A stretch of DNA of 64,000 nucleotides, taken from Rhynchonema sp. JSB1_4. Its lineage: Eukaryota > Nematoda > Chromadorea > Monhysterida > Xyalidae. The position numbers and the translations under genes were made by a program. The DNA is taken from assembly GCA_030248065.1 (NCBI GenBank), contig JASAMV010003716.1:16351-80350 (forward strand). The letters are read 5' to 3'. Each line of letters opens with the position of its first letter. Within the stretch, counting starts at the first letter, position 1. Below the pieces are notes generated by a model. It searched no databases. It was given only the letters and a program-made list of their open reading frames with translations, and was not told the DNA's origin. Shown here piece after piece: positions 1 to 12,600 of this stretch.

Positions 1-54
1 CTCAAATCTGATGCACTTTAAGACGTTGTTCTGGGGTGACTTTCTAACTGTAGT

Positions 55-135
55 GTTTGTCCGTGGTGAGCGTGGGTACAGGGCATTCGTGTGCCTGCGC
101 GTTATGAGTTCAAATCTCAGTTTCAACCGTGACAA
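55..135 (+). repeat. Possible tRNA-derived SINE head in an intron
   Basis: A TGGTGAGCGTG stretch resembles a tRNA A box (TRGYNNANNNG). About 45 bases further on, GAGTTCAAATCTC resembles a B box (GGTTCRANNCC). The spacing suits a tRNA-like pol III promoter, but I could not fold a full cloverleaf, so a tRNA-derived SINE is more likely than a real tRNA gene. It lies in the channel intron upstream of the first visible exon. No second copy was noticed in the window. Positions 136-496 hold only intron sequence that I cannot interpret. Confidence 0.2.
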
Positions 136-496
136 GTTTTGTGTGATCAGTTTGCTTTTCGATACCAAAAACTCTATCAATTATGATCTGTTTTGCAATG
201 CCGTTTTTTTTCAAAAATTTCTTCCATTCGTTCAAATGTCTCTCTTTCTAACTTTCTCGGTATGAAATTTGTTGGACACTTACCACTTTACTGGGACTAA
301 ACCACAATGTAACTTACAACACACCTATTAATATTGAATGGCACATATCGCTGTTGGTGTTATGGTTTAATACAAAAGCTAGCGATGTATTCAAGTTACA
401 TTAATTTCCTGACAGTTGTTGACGTTTTCAGTAAGAAAGTGACAACCAATCCAATTGAAGGATCCCTTGATGACCCTTTCAACCCCTCATATTCAG

Positions 497-626
497 CATT
501 CTCGGCATGAATCTTTTTGGTTGCAAATTCTGCATCGACGAGGAAGGCGACTGGGGCCAGAAGGTGCGCGTGTGCGAACGCAAAAACTTTGATTCGCTGC
601 TTTGGGCGTTGATCACGGTCTTTCAG
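497..626 (+). CDS. cca-1: Alternative domain II turret exon, tri-cysteine version
   Basis: The exon follows an ATTCAG acceptor and ends in TTTCAG before gtaatt. It encodes the end of IIS5 and the S5-P turret, starting [12 protein letters not shown] and ending [10 protein letters not shown]. The turret carries three cysteines. The exon is 130 nt, entering after two bases of a codon and leaving on a complete codon, so it joins 1964-2143 (ILTQEDW) in frame. It is closest to the vertebrate Cav3 domain II turret. It shares entry and exit phase with 1124-1280; because each is 1 mod 3, splicing in both would shift the frame. Confidence 0.88.
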
Positions 627-3600
627 GTAATTATCGAACTCGAAAGCTGTGTGCGACACGTTTTGACGTGTGATCATTAATTGATTGTGTTCGGTGCATG
701 CAATTGGCTGGCCATGTTTGCTGCTTACACACCCGCTTCTTTGTTGTTGACGTGTCTCTGCCCTATGCTGCTGCTGCACCACACTCCTTCGATACCGTTG
801 GCTTGCACGAATCCCCGTCACTGTGCTTGCGCGTGTCTTCTTTATGCTTCATAGCCGCTTGCGCGTATTTTGCAGCCCTCCGCACAGGTACACACACACA
901 CACACACACACACACAATGCGTGGATTATCCTAAATGACACAGATAAAGACGTCATTCATGACCATACATGCCTCGAATTCTACAACGCATAGAAAGTGT
1001 GCTCTTTGTATTTTTAGACAATCTGGCAGTAACTACTTTTTTCGACACCATGCAACGCCATGTCCCCCAATACACATCATCCGACAGCCCCCTGAATATA
1101 CAATCACTCTGTGGCCGCTTTAGCTTGCTCGGCATGGTTCTCTTTGGTGGCAAGTTCTGTAATCGAGTCGAGGATCGAACGCCGTGCACGTGCGCTGACA
1201 TGTTGGACCCGAACGTCACGTGTGTGTGCACCAGAAAGAATTTCGACACGTTTGTGCACGCGTCGCTCACCGTATTCCAGGTACTGATTGGATTGGGCAG
1301 GCTTCTGAATTGCTGCGCTGTGTCCAGAAAGGATTCCCCTCTGTGTGCTACTAACAAAGGTGATGGATTGGGGACTAATCTCGAACAAATTTGACGATAT
1401 TCTGGTTCTTTCGGGTTGCTTTGCTAATCAGGTGTCCCAAATTCAAAGAAATAACTTGACGTTGTAGGATTTGCGGTGGATTGCATGGCTTATTAAATAA
1501 AAGGCTCTGTATGTTACATTTTGACGTCGTTTCCCCAGTAAGTGCTACAATAGGCATTTTCACGTATCCTGGAGTGCTGTGTGCATTTCAGGTTAGAATA
1601 TTCAAGAGTGCACGAACTCCAAGCTTCGGTTAAAATAACCGTTTTTCAAAATACTTAAAGAGAGCACTTTTAAGTTGAAGAACAATGACTTATACCAAGC
1701 TGGACGGATCGCTGAAGCTTCTGGTTCTGGATTTCGGCTTCCATGTTTTTGAAATATATCTGGCGCTTCCGTGATTCATTCCAAAAGTATCCAGAACTCA
1801 GAATGTCCGACTGTTCAAGTCCTGTCCATGTCCAATGGCCGATACGCTTCATTATGTGTCCTGCTTAAAAACAGCCCAGTAAACAGGTTTCACTGTTTTT
1901 ATATCAATCAGTGCCGATGACCCTCACTTTGTTTAATTCCGATATCTGAATCCATCCATTCAGATCCTCACGCAAGAGGACTGGAACATGGTGCTGTTCA
2001 ATGGCATGGCCCAGACAACGCCATGGGCTGCACTCTACTTTGTGCTGTTGATGACATTCGGCAACTATGTGCTCTTCAATCTGCTGGTCGCTATTCTCGT
2101 CGAGGGCTTTCAAGAGAGCAAAGAGGAGGAGCGAAAACAACAAGTGCGATCTCGTAAATTTGAGAACTGACTTGAAATCGATTCATGAACCTTGATTTCT
2201 GGTTTGTAGGCCGAACAAGACGCAAAAGACGAACTGGCGAAGATCGAGTTGGAAAAACGTGAACAAGAACTGTTCGGATGTCCGACGCCGATGCTGACTT
2301 GTAAGTATTCCGTGATTGCTTGAAGTGTCCTGTGGCAGTGGTTTTTCTCAGGCGAGTTTATTGACGAATGGCAATGTTAAATAAAATTAGGTGCATTATT
2401 GCTTCTGATCTGAAGTGACATCTATTGACAAAGTGATTTACTTTACCAGTTATTTTGCCCTCAGATCGTAAGTTTTTCGTTCGGCTTGAGGTTGTATTCG
2501 AAACAAAGGAGCTTCGTAGAGAACGCTTTTTTCAGTTCTGGAAGAGGTTTTCGAAGACTTGAGTTAGTAGACCTGTAAAATGTGCAAGTTGTAAACGAAC
2601 TGCACATCATTGATTATTGAATGTTATGTTGAATGATACACACCTAATTTATTTAACTACTTAGTGCCAATTTCTGCACAGTAACCTTCCTAGAGCTCAA
2701 AACTATGCTGCGCTCATTTCATCAAGGCTCCTGAGTTCACTCAATACCATCGTCGATTAAACATGAATCCTATTTCAGCGCGCAATCCGAGCATCGCCGG
2801 TGTCAATCACGAGCCACGTGGCAACATGTGCACCTGTGAACTGTTGGTGGGCGACGCCGAGGGTCGGGATCGAATGTATTCCTTGCCGACCGTCTTGCCC
2901 GTTGGCGCTGCACCGCCGCCGAATTCAGTGCTCATCGGATACCACCCTTGTTCGTTGAAAGATTTGTTTTTTTGAGCAGTCGAACTTTTTCGTGATTGCC
3001 CGATTTGAGTTGGTGACTGTCGCGCTTTGTACAAACAAACATCAAATCGTCGTTGTTGAAAAAACACGTGGCGATGACAGAGTCTACTGCTCTAACAGCT
3101 GATACTGTACTCACTGCACTATAGGACACTTCATTGACCCAATAACACCACACTTTACCTTAGAGATTGCTTCAAAGAAAACGCAATTATCAGCGACGTA
3201 AACGCTTTTAATATACACCCTCAAACACGTCTTTGGTCCACCAATACATGCCATATAGATCTAATCCCCTAAAATTTCAGACCCATCCTCAGCGACCGGT
3301 GGTGCTCCACCTCACATCACGCACACATCGGCCACACCGACGTTCCTCACACCCCACGGATCCGTGAATCTCTCTCCATCGCCAGTTACTAAACTCAATG
3401 TGCCGCCGATTGCGTCGGGCGAAAGTGATACTGTAAGATTTGAATTTCGAATTTTTTGTTCAAAATTGAACGTTATTCCTATTTGAATGCGGTTGATGAT
3501 TTGCAGTTGTCATCAAAATCATGGCTGTCCACCCAGTCCGTTCAGGCCAATGGTGGCAGTCAGCATTTACTCAGCGTACCCTACGGCCTGGTACCCGTAC

Positions 3601-6600
3601 CCCAACGGCCCTCTTCCGACATCGAGAGGGGATCACACCACTCCACCGGACATGATGTCAGTATGAGGTGAGTTTGCATCTACCTCACCATTTTGGCGTT
3701 GTTAAATTCGTCTTAATAATTGATTTTGGGATCTTTTTAAATGCACTACTTTCTTTCATTTTACCGCACTTTTTTGCACGATAGTTAATCACACGTCAAA
3801 TGCACCGGTTTTAACAATTTATCGGGGACACTTTTTTTACATTTTGGACGATTTCCGTGTCGCATGAACCCGTCTGTCAGTCTATCAGTCAAAGTCAAAT
3901 GAAAGTCGTTTTCGTGTCTTTTAGAATCTTTACTTTTGGGTGCGCATTTTTACATTCTTTTTACCGTAACCACAAACAGGGTCGGTCATGCAAAGTACGC
4001 ACGAACCCGCCAGCGAAGGGAGTCGCTCGCAGCGACCTTGGGCAGACACGATGAGTCTGATGAAGATGAGAACACTGAAGAGGGTCAAGTGACACCACTT
4101 GGCCGGCCAAGGCTGTCGAGCCGAAGATTGAGTGACCAAAGACGACGGCTAGCTGCCGAACAACCGCGACGCGCCACACTCGCTGTAGTGACCGGAAGGT
4201 TGAAGTTCACATCGTTTATACTTTGCATCAGTGTGCTCATGGCGCTGTATCGTCTTTTGGATGCTCGTGTGCTGAACTATTGTTTGATGAGCATCTGTGT
4301 ACTCAATTTAACACGAAGCCCACATGCAATCAAGAGGTTCAGCGCACGAGAATCGAGGGCCTTTTCATGACCTTTTTTTGACATTACGCACCAGCTAACA
4401 TGTCTGCACGGCATTGATCTGCCAGAATGGCATAACATCTGTACATTCAATCAACATCTATAACTTTTCGCTTTATTTGCTTTGGTGTCAAAGAAAAGTT
4501 TTCCAAAGGAAAAATAATAGAATTTTTCACAGGTCCTCCTCCACCACGGCGTCCCCTCTGCACGTTGACGTTTCAAGTCCTGACGCCGGTCAAGGTTTCC
4601 AGCCCCAACCCCCTCAAATAGCCATCCATTGCGGCAGTCCAGTGCATTCGCCTTGCAACGGGGGCCTGGCGCTCTCGCCCAACCTGTCCCTGTACAGCTG
4701 CGGGGACGGGTACCTAAAGGCGCCGGGCTTGTACGACGAAGCGGTCGTCAAACGGCACTCAACGTTTGCCGCTGGTGATTTGACGATGGGCGTCGCGCGC
4801 AAACAGCGACAACAAAGTTGGGCCGGACCCGGCAAGATTTCCTTCAGGTACACATGTCTGGAGAAGTATGTATTGTGGCTTGTTTTTCAGTTCTGTTCGC
4901 TACGAATGTATGAGCGATTTTTCAGCCCCTACTGTCCGATTCATAGTCAACGAGCGCTGTTGGAGCAGTACGCACGGGACAAGTTCATCGAAGTCAACGA
5001 AGAGCTACAGAAAGCGTTAAGGGAAGAGCAACATCGATCTGACGTCAGTACATCCGGATCACAATGTTTTAAGTGATTAATTAATTTAAATGTTTAAAAA
5101 TGTTTGAAAGTACCCCAATTCCAGTGTCCCCTGTGCTGTCGGCGTCTGTTCGAGGGTTCCTGGTTCGCCGATCGTCAAGACCATTCGCTGTTCATCTTTT
5201 CGCGCGAGGGCCCCATACGCGACTGGTGCAACGAACTGGTGAAACAACCGTGGTTCGACTACGGCGTATTATTCTTCATCGGTCTCAACTGCATTACGTT
5301 GGCGATGGAACGGCCGACAATTCCGCCGCGCAGCTTCGAACGAAATCTTCTCGACATTCTCAATTACATCTTTACGTTCATATTCGCCGTTGAGATGATG
5401 CTCAAAGTGATCGCCTGGGGCTGTATTTGCGGCAAAGACGCCTATCTCAAGAATGGATGGAACATCATGGATGGGACATTGGTGCTAATCAGCTTGATCA
5501 ATATACTCGTCGATTGGCTAGCTTCAGGTTGGCTGGCAGTGACTGAGCAAACGTAAATTCAATTTTTAAGCGACAGAAAGCTAAAGCACACTAAGGTTCT
5601 CAGCTCAATCCATCGAATCATCTGAATTTTATTCATACTTGACGAGCTTCCATCAAATTTCGCCTTTTGCCATTTCTTGCCCCCAAAATAGCTTCTGGCC
5701 CATAACTTTTGACTCGAATATCTCATCAAGTTCACCTCTGATCATTTGAACAGTGTGACGAACAGCAGAAACTATGAATCCGCTTTGGTCCCTCGTGCAC
5801 AGAACACTTGCTATCGGACGACCACAAGCCTAAATCAAAGAATCCACGCAACATCCATGTTTGCTTCGTTAACCGTAGCTCATCTTCCCCAGGTTCCCCG
5901 AAAATTTTCGGCGTCATCCGTGTCCTTCGATTGCTGCGCGCATTACGCCCACTGCGCGTGATCAACCGGGCGCCCGGTGTCAAACTGGTCGTGCAGACCC
6001 TGATCTCGAGTCTCAAACCAATCGGCAACATCGTTCTCATCTGCTGTACCTTCTTCATCATTTTCGGCATTCTCGGCGTCCAACTATTCAAAGGCATGAT
6101 GCACCATTGTGTCGGACCGAATGTGGCCAATGTGACCAACAAGAGTGACTGTGAGTCGCTGGCGGATGAGGGCGCCAAGTGGGTGAATCAACGATACAAT
6201 TTCGACAATTTGGGACAGGTGAGACAATTGGTTTAGCGTGGTGCTTTTTACAAATGGTATGAGCCATTGTGGATTGAAATCAACTGGTCTGATTTGGAGT
6301 GGTCGATTCTAGTGCAACCAAGTTGCAGCTCAAGGTTCATTGCTCCGATCATCTAGTCTCGCATGAAAGGGCCGAGTGTGAATGAACTCATGTCAGAGGA
6401 TGTTACGGCGAGATACATACTCTCCACCAGCTGCCACTCAGTATTCCGCGGCCAAAGCCACCTCTAACCTTCGTTCTCCACATCCCAGGCCCTGATGTCA
6501 CTGTTCGTGCTGGCGACCAAGGACGGTTGGGTGAGCCTGATGTACCAAGGCATTGATGCCGTTGGAATTGATCAGCAGGTTGGTGTTGGCAAGAAGACGA

Positions 6601-9600
6601 TCTTAGCATTACGCGAATCTTGCCGTGTTTGTCAAGTCTTTTCCAAACCAGAGACATCATTCTAGCCGGTGGAGAACCACAACGAATGGCGCATGATCTA
6701 TTTCATCTCATTCCTGCTGCTTGTCGGCTTCTTCGTCATCAACATGTTCGTTGGCGTTGTCGTCGAGAACTTCCACAAATGCAAAGACGCGCTGGAGAAA
6801 GAGATGAAGGAGGAGGCCAGACTTAAGAAACTGGACAGACGCAACAAAAAGAAACAGCAACAGAATCGTCCGATGCCGCAGCAGAGCGCCACAAAGTCCT
6901 TCTTTAAACGAGGTACGCCGACACGAAAAGTGCTGTCTAAATTTTGGGACATCTAGAACGTTCACAAATAAATGGAATGGAATTCACTGGGAAGCCCGTC
7001 TTAAACGGAGCAGACCAGGATGATGCTTGTTTTCCGTTTCTTTTTCAATACTCTTAATTGTGTGCATATCTCGATCAACAGCGGGCTTTTGTGTGTAATA
7101 TATTGCAATTTCTGCTTGGGCTTTGAACCTTCACAGTTGCCCCTTCCGTTCTATTCGCTGCGGAGATTTTTGCAGATTGATTAAATTGACCAAGAACGTT
7201 GGGATTATAATTTTGAACAATCTTTGATTTTCAGCAGGCATGTGGGTGCCACGCAAAAAGAACTTTGGTCAGTTCCGCAGCTGTACGTAGGCAGCATATT
7301 ATTGCGCCCGCTAACCTCTGACGCCTTTGCCACCATGGCGCTATTTGTATTTTTTTTGAGAAAATGCCTCGTTACAGCATTCCGTTCATATTGATAGTAT
7401 TTTTCATTCATTTATTCTAACCGCACTTTGTTATGCTTAAATGCATATACTGACCGCACCTGGAACAATATACGTGCATATATTTTGGTTTTCGGTCGCT
7501 GCCCTATGCGAAACCCAAGCCTAAGTTCAATGGTACTTACCGTTCCAATTTGGTTCTTCTCTGTAACACGTCCCGCGTCTATTTGTCCGCGCCTGTTTAA
7601 CGGCCTACTTGAAACGTTTCTGTTTTGCATTGTATAGCTTAGATTTAGAAGATTTTGTTGTTAATTTTTGTGTGGGGTTGGCTAACGTCATCAAATTAGT
7701 TCTCTTGAAGTGCGATTTAATTTTAACGGAGAATCTCACGAAATTAATAGACGTTAGCCACACCCTTTTAAAACGATGTCTCTCCAGCATTCGTTGCCGC
7801 TGAAAATTGGCAATTTACAATAATAAGCTCACAAACCTGCCCTTAAATTTTTCAGAAAAGGCCAAGAAAGGCCACCCGGTGTACATGGACTACGGACCGA
7901 CACGTCGGTTTGTCTACGACATCGTCAGCAGCAAGTACTTCGATCTGGCCATTGCCGCAGTGATCGGAATCAACGTGATCAGTATGGCGCTCGAATTCTA
8001 CATGATGCCGGCCGTTCTGGTGCACATACTGCGAGCGTTGAACTACTTCTTCACCACTGTCTTCACGCTCGAGTTCTTTCTCAAACTCTACGCACTGGGA
8101 TGTGGCGGGTATTTCAAGGAACGGTTAGTACTCTTTAAAAACAGTTTGGCTTTTTTTGACGGTGATGATAAATGTTAATATCATTTAAAGGGCTCGGGAC
8201 ATAACCGAAGGAAGGATAGCAGGACATATTGTTACATACCGTTGGAAAGCATTCCGACAGCCTACGTCACGCACATATTTTAAGCTCCTTGGAGATTCGC
8301 TATCTCTTGGTAGAGGGACTTTTCGTTCCAGAAAAAACTGAATTTTTGCACAAATTGGAACGACCGGTGCAGAAACCCCAAATGCATTGAAGGTCAAGTA
8401 ACACGTGGATAAGATTACAACAGCTTCGGAATAACTTATCACCACAACTTCAGTTGCTCAAACCATTGCTTCACACGGTGAGGGTGCGAAACGTTCCAAA
8501 ATCGGCCTTATTTTTCGATAACACAAGTTTGTCCCTAAATTTTGAGGCCACGCTAAGCGCTACGGAAATAAGAACGCAATGGGGAAATAGAGCATCGTCG
8601 AAAGTACCAGAAAATAAGGTTTTTAAATTTTTTAACTCATGGCTAGCTCCGTGACAGCCCTAAAAATCCATTAAATTGCCGCTAAATTAGGTGGTTATAT
8701 TCATCGCCAGAATTGTGACACATAAAGGCCACAGATTGTATCGGATTCGAAACAAAAAATTGAGAGAAACGTCTGATTTAACAACCTATCCAGCTCCGAT
8801 GACCCCAAGGTCTACAGATCTCTCTGGGTAGCCATACTAATCTGAATATGATATTCAGCTATAAATGCTTATTGTTAACAGCTATTGTAAATGTGACAGC
8901 ACCAAACAATGTATCTCGGGATTAGCTTTCGAACGATATATAACAAGCCCCAATAAATTCTTACGCGTAAGGGCAGAGGCTAAAAAATTGCTTTTCTGAC
9001 GATTCTGGAATGAACTGTCACGTCACCATGTGCGATTTCGGAATTTTGACCGTTTCTTGCCCACAGTAAGAGATAGTATGGGCATGTTATATATCGTTCG
9101 ATAGCTACGTTGAAGCTACATCGTTTGAAGCTATTAAATGTCCAATAATCTTTAACAGTAGCGACTTATAGCCAAATATCTTATTCAGGCTGGCATGGCT
9201 GCAGCAGCCGGACCATGGAGTTTGAAGTTTTGAAACTCGTCTAGATTGTTGGACTGTGCGTTTATCTGACTTTCTCGTTTCCAATGCAATGCAATGCGTG
9301 GCTTATTTACAGCACATTTCCATCAATGAATGCAACTATGCAGTCTAGGGGCAATTTTTAGGTCTTTTTTGGCCCGTCACGCCGCTATCAAAGTGTTTCC
9401 AAATTTAAAAACCTTATTTTCTGGTACTTTCGACAATGCTCTGTTTTTCTGTTGTATTTTCATTTCTGCAACACAAAGCACGGCCTCAAAATTTAGGGAC
9501 AAACCTGTGTCCTCGAAAAATATGGCCGATTTTTTAAATGTTTCGCACCCTCACCGAGGGAAACAATGGTTTGAGCGATTGAAGTTTTCATGATAAATTA

Positions 9601-12600
9601 TCCAGTAGCTGTTGTAATCCCATCCATGTGTTACTCGACCTTCAACTCATTTGGGGTTTCTGCACCGGTCGTTTCAAGTTGTGAGAAAATTCACTTTTCT
9701 CTGGAACGAAAAGTCCCTCTACCAAGAGATAGCGATTCTCTAAGGAGCTGAACATTTGTGCGTGATATGTGCTGCCACATTGCTTTCCAGCGATGTATAA
9801 CACTGTGCTCTGCTGCCCTTCCTTCGGTTGTGTCCCGAGCCCTTTAATGCTCTTTTAAGCTGGAATCAACTAGATTCGTTCATCGTGTTGCTATCGATTC
9901 TCGGCATCATATTCGAGGAATTCCACACGCTTAAACTACCAATCAATCCGACCATCATTCGTGTGATGAGAGTGCTGAGGATTGCTCGTGGTTGGTGGCC
10001 ACTCTCTACTCCATAAATGGCCTCTTATGTTACTTACTAAGAAAGCGATTGTACCGTTCTCAAATTTATTGGATGATTGGATTCAGCACTTTGCCGCGCA
10101 CTGGGCAACATGATCCCATGGATGGTCTCAGTGCGTAACATGAATTTCAAGCAACTTGTAGGTTAGAGATGCCGCGAGCTCCAACCTCAGTCGAAAACTT
10201 GCAACAAGCACAAATATAATTAATAATTATCAGTTCTTAGTTAAATATTAATCTTCAGTCTTGAAACTACTGAAGATGGCCAAGGGCATTCGTTCACTGC
10301 TGGACACGGTCGGCCAAGCGCTGCCGCAAGTCGGCAATCTGGGCGGCCTGTTCTTTCTCTTGTTCTTCATCTTCGCTGCACTGGGAGTGGAATTGTTTGG
10401 AAGACTTGGTTAGTGGTCATCTTTATTTTTCTGATTTTAAACTGATTATCGCGCTGATTCTATCTTTCTTTCCAGAATGTTCCGAAGAGCATCCGTGCGA
10501 TGGGCTGGGCGAGCACGCTCATTTTCGATCGTTCGGCATGGCTGTATTGACGTTGTTCAGGATAGCGACCGGCGATAACTGGAATGGCATTATGAAGGTG
10601 CGACACTGTTTAAACGAAAGTTTTGTGGCAGCTTATTAAGATGGGAAATTTCCACCTCTTATAAAGCGTGCGTAGACTGTTTATGATAAACAACAATTGA
10701 ATCGCCCCGTTTCAATCACATCACAAGGCGTAAGGAATAGAATACCCACTACCACGGTGGAGCAAAACGTAGCAGAGCCTAAGCCTAAGCAGAGCAAAAC
10801 GTAACCGTATGAGATGACCAGTGCAGATTTCCAAATTTCGCTATACATGCATACTAACGGTCACGATAACAAAGGTGCATCAAGTTTGTCTCTTGTCATA
10901 CATTGTGAAACATCACAGGACACCCTTCGCGACGACTGCGACAACAGCGACGCGTGTATGTCCAACTGTTGTGTGTCGCCCATAATGGCACCCATCTATT
11001 TCGTCGTGTTCGTTCTCATCAGCCAATTTGTGCTGGTCAACGTTGTGGTGGCCGTTCTGATGAAACAACTGGAAGTGAGCAATAAGAAGGATGCGACGCC
11101 CGACAGTGCTGTGGATGGCGCGACGACCGACGGCAATCAGACGGGCACGGAGGGCGCCAATGACGAGACGACCGAGCCGGAGAGGGATACGGATGTGCGT
11201 TGATGAGAGAGATTCTGTTTCTATATTTTTCGTCAGTTGATCACAGACTCTGGCAAACAAAGCAACTGCGCATCAAATTGGTAGTTTGATAGTGTGACCG
11301 TGCAAAAGAGTGGTCGATTTCTTCTCTTACACCGACCTTCCTCAGAGAATAATAGTTGTTTCCTGGAATATATGTAACCTGCCGGTTTTTATGCCAGCCT
11401 GTCAACACACAGGAGGGTGTTTGTTCCAGGTTCCAATTGGCTACATAACTAGATATCTCAACTTGAGAATGTTTGGATATGAACACCCTTGGCCCAAACC
11501 CCCCCCCCCCCCCCTCCCCCCTTCTCCCCCCCCCCCATGACAACTTCCAGCGTGCTGACCTCAAATGTTGCGTGTTAACGCAAACAGCAACTGAGATGTT
11601 TGACCAAAAGCATAAATTTACTTGCAGAAATTCACCATTCCGCAAAGGTGAGCAGATAAACGCGGAATGCGGAATGCAGAATTTTGCCATTCCGCGTTTA
11701 TCTGCTCACCAATTTCCGCATTCCGCGTTTATCTGCTCACAGCCTCACTAGGTTCGCCAAGGGTAGAAATAATTCCTGGACTTTCACGTCTTGCAGGGCG
11801 CGCCAACGGACGCCGATTCCGAGTTGACCCACCGTCGGACGTCCGTGTCCGGCATTCCTCGTCTGTCGGCGCGTCACGGGGTGCTGGGCCACATCGGTGC
11901 CGTGCCCGTCCTGGTGCCCCTGGCATCGCCCGTGTACGCTGTCAGGCCGGGCAGCTCAAGGGGCAGCATTGTCAGTGAGACACCGTCCAAGTACAGTCTG
12001 CCTGAACTGCCTGTTGGGGCGCGCTCCCCGACCGTGTACCCAGTGGCGGGAACCTCCACCGCACCGCAAGCCGGGGAGGTCATGTTGGTGCAGGTTCGTC
12101 TGCTAAGGGTCTTATTCAGTATTCTATCCCGGCTTCAAGCTGTTTCGTTAGAGATTGATTGTGAACTTATCCGAGTAACAACAACCAGTAGGCTCCAAAA
12201 AATTAAATTTGTCAGCAAAAACATAATTTTAAGTGGCACTGCTAATGCTAAGACATAAACATAAAGCCGAATCATAGTTTGGGTTTGGCGGTGCTGGTTT
12301 CATGCTTTGCCACGCTTGAGCGCACCTGCACCGTCGGAGAGGTACCCTAGCTGAAAATGTAGCCATCATCAAAGTGGCAACATTCCAAATTTTCCATGGT
12401 TTCAGTTCACCTATCCAGCGCAATCCATCGGCGAGCCACGTCAACTGCGTTCGCGTTACACATCGAGTTTCTACCGTCACCGCCGACCCACCAGATGGCG
12501 TCAGGCGAGCGTACGAGCACCGGGCGCCAGCAGCGATGTGACGGGCAAGAAGAGACATGAGGACATGACCATACCTAGGCCAGCGGCCCCGCTCGAAAAC

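Noticed and set aside
4414..4532. 5' extension of the open frame before the channel exon at 4533
   Set aside because: Intron-like composition, a TTTTTCACAG acceptor at 4532, and phase agreement with the upstream exon place the exon start at 4533.
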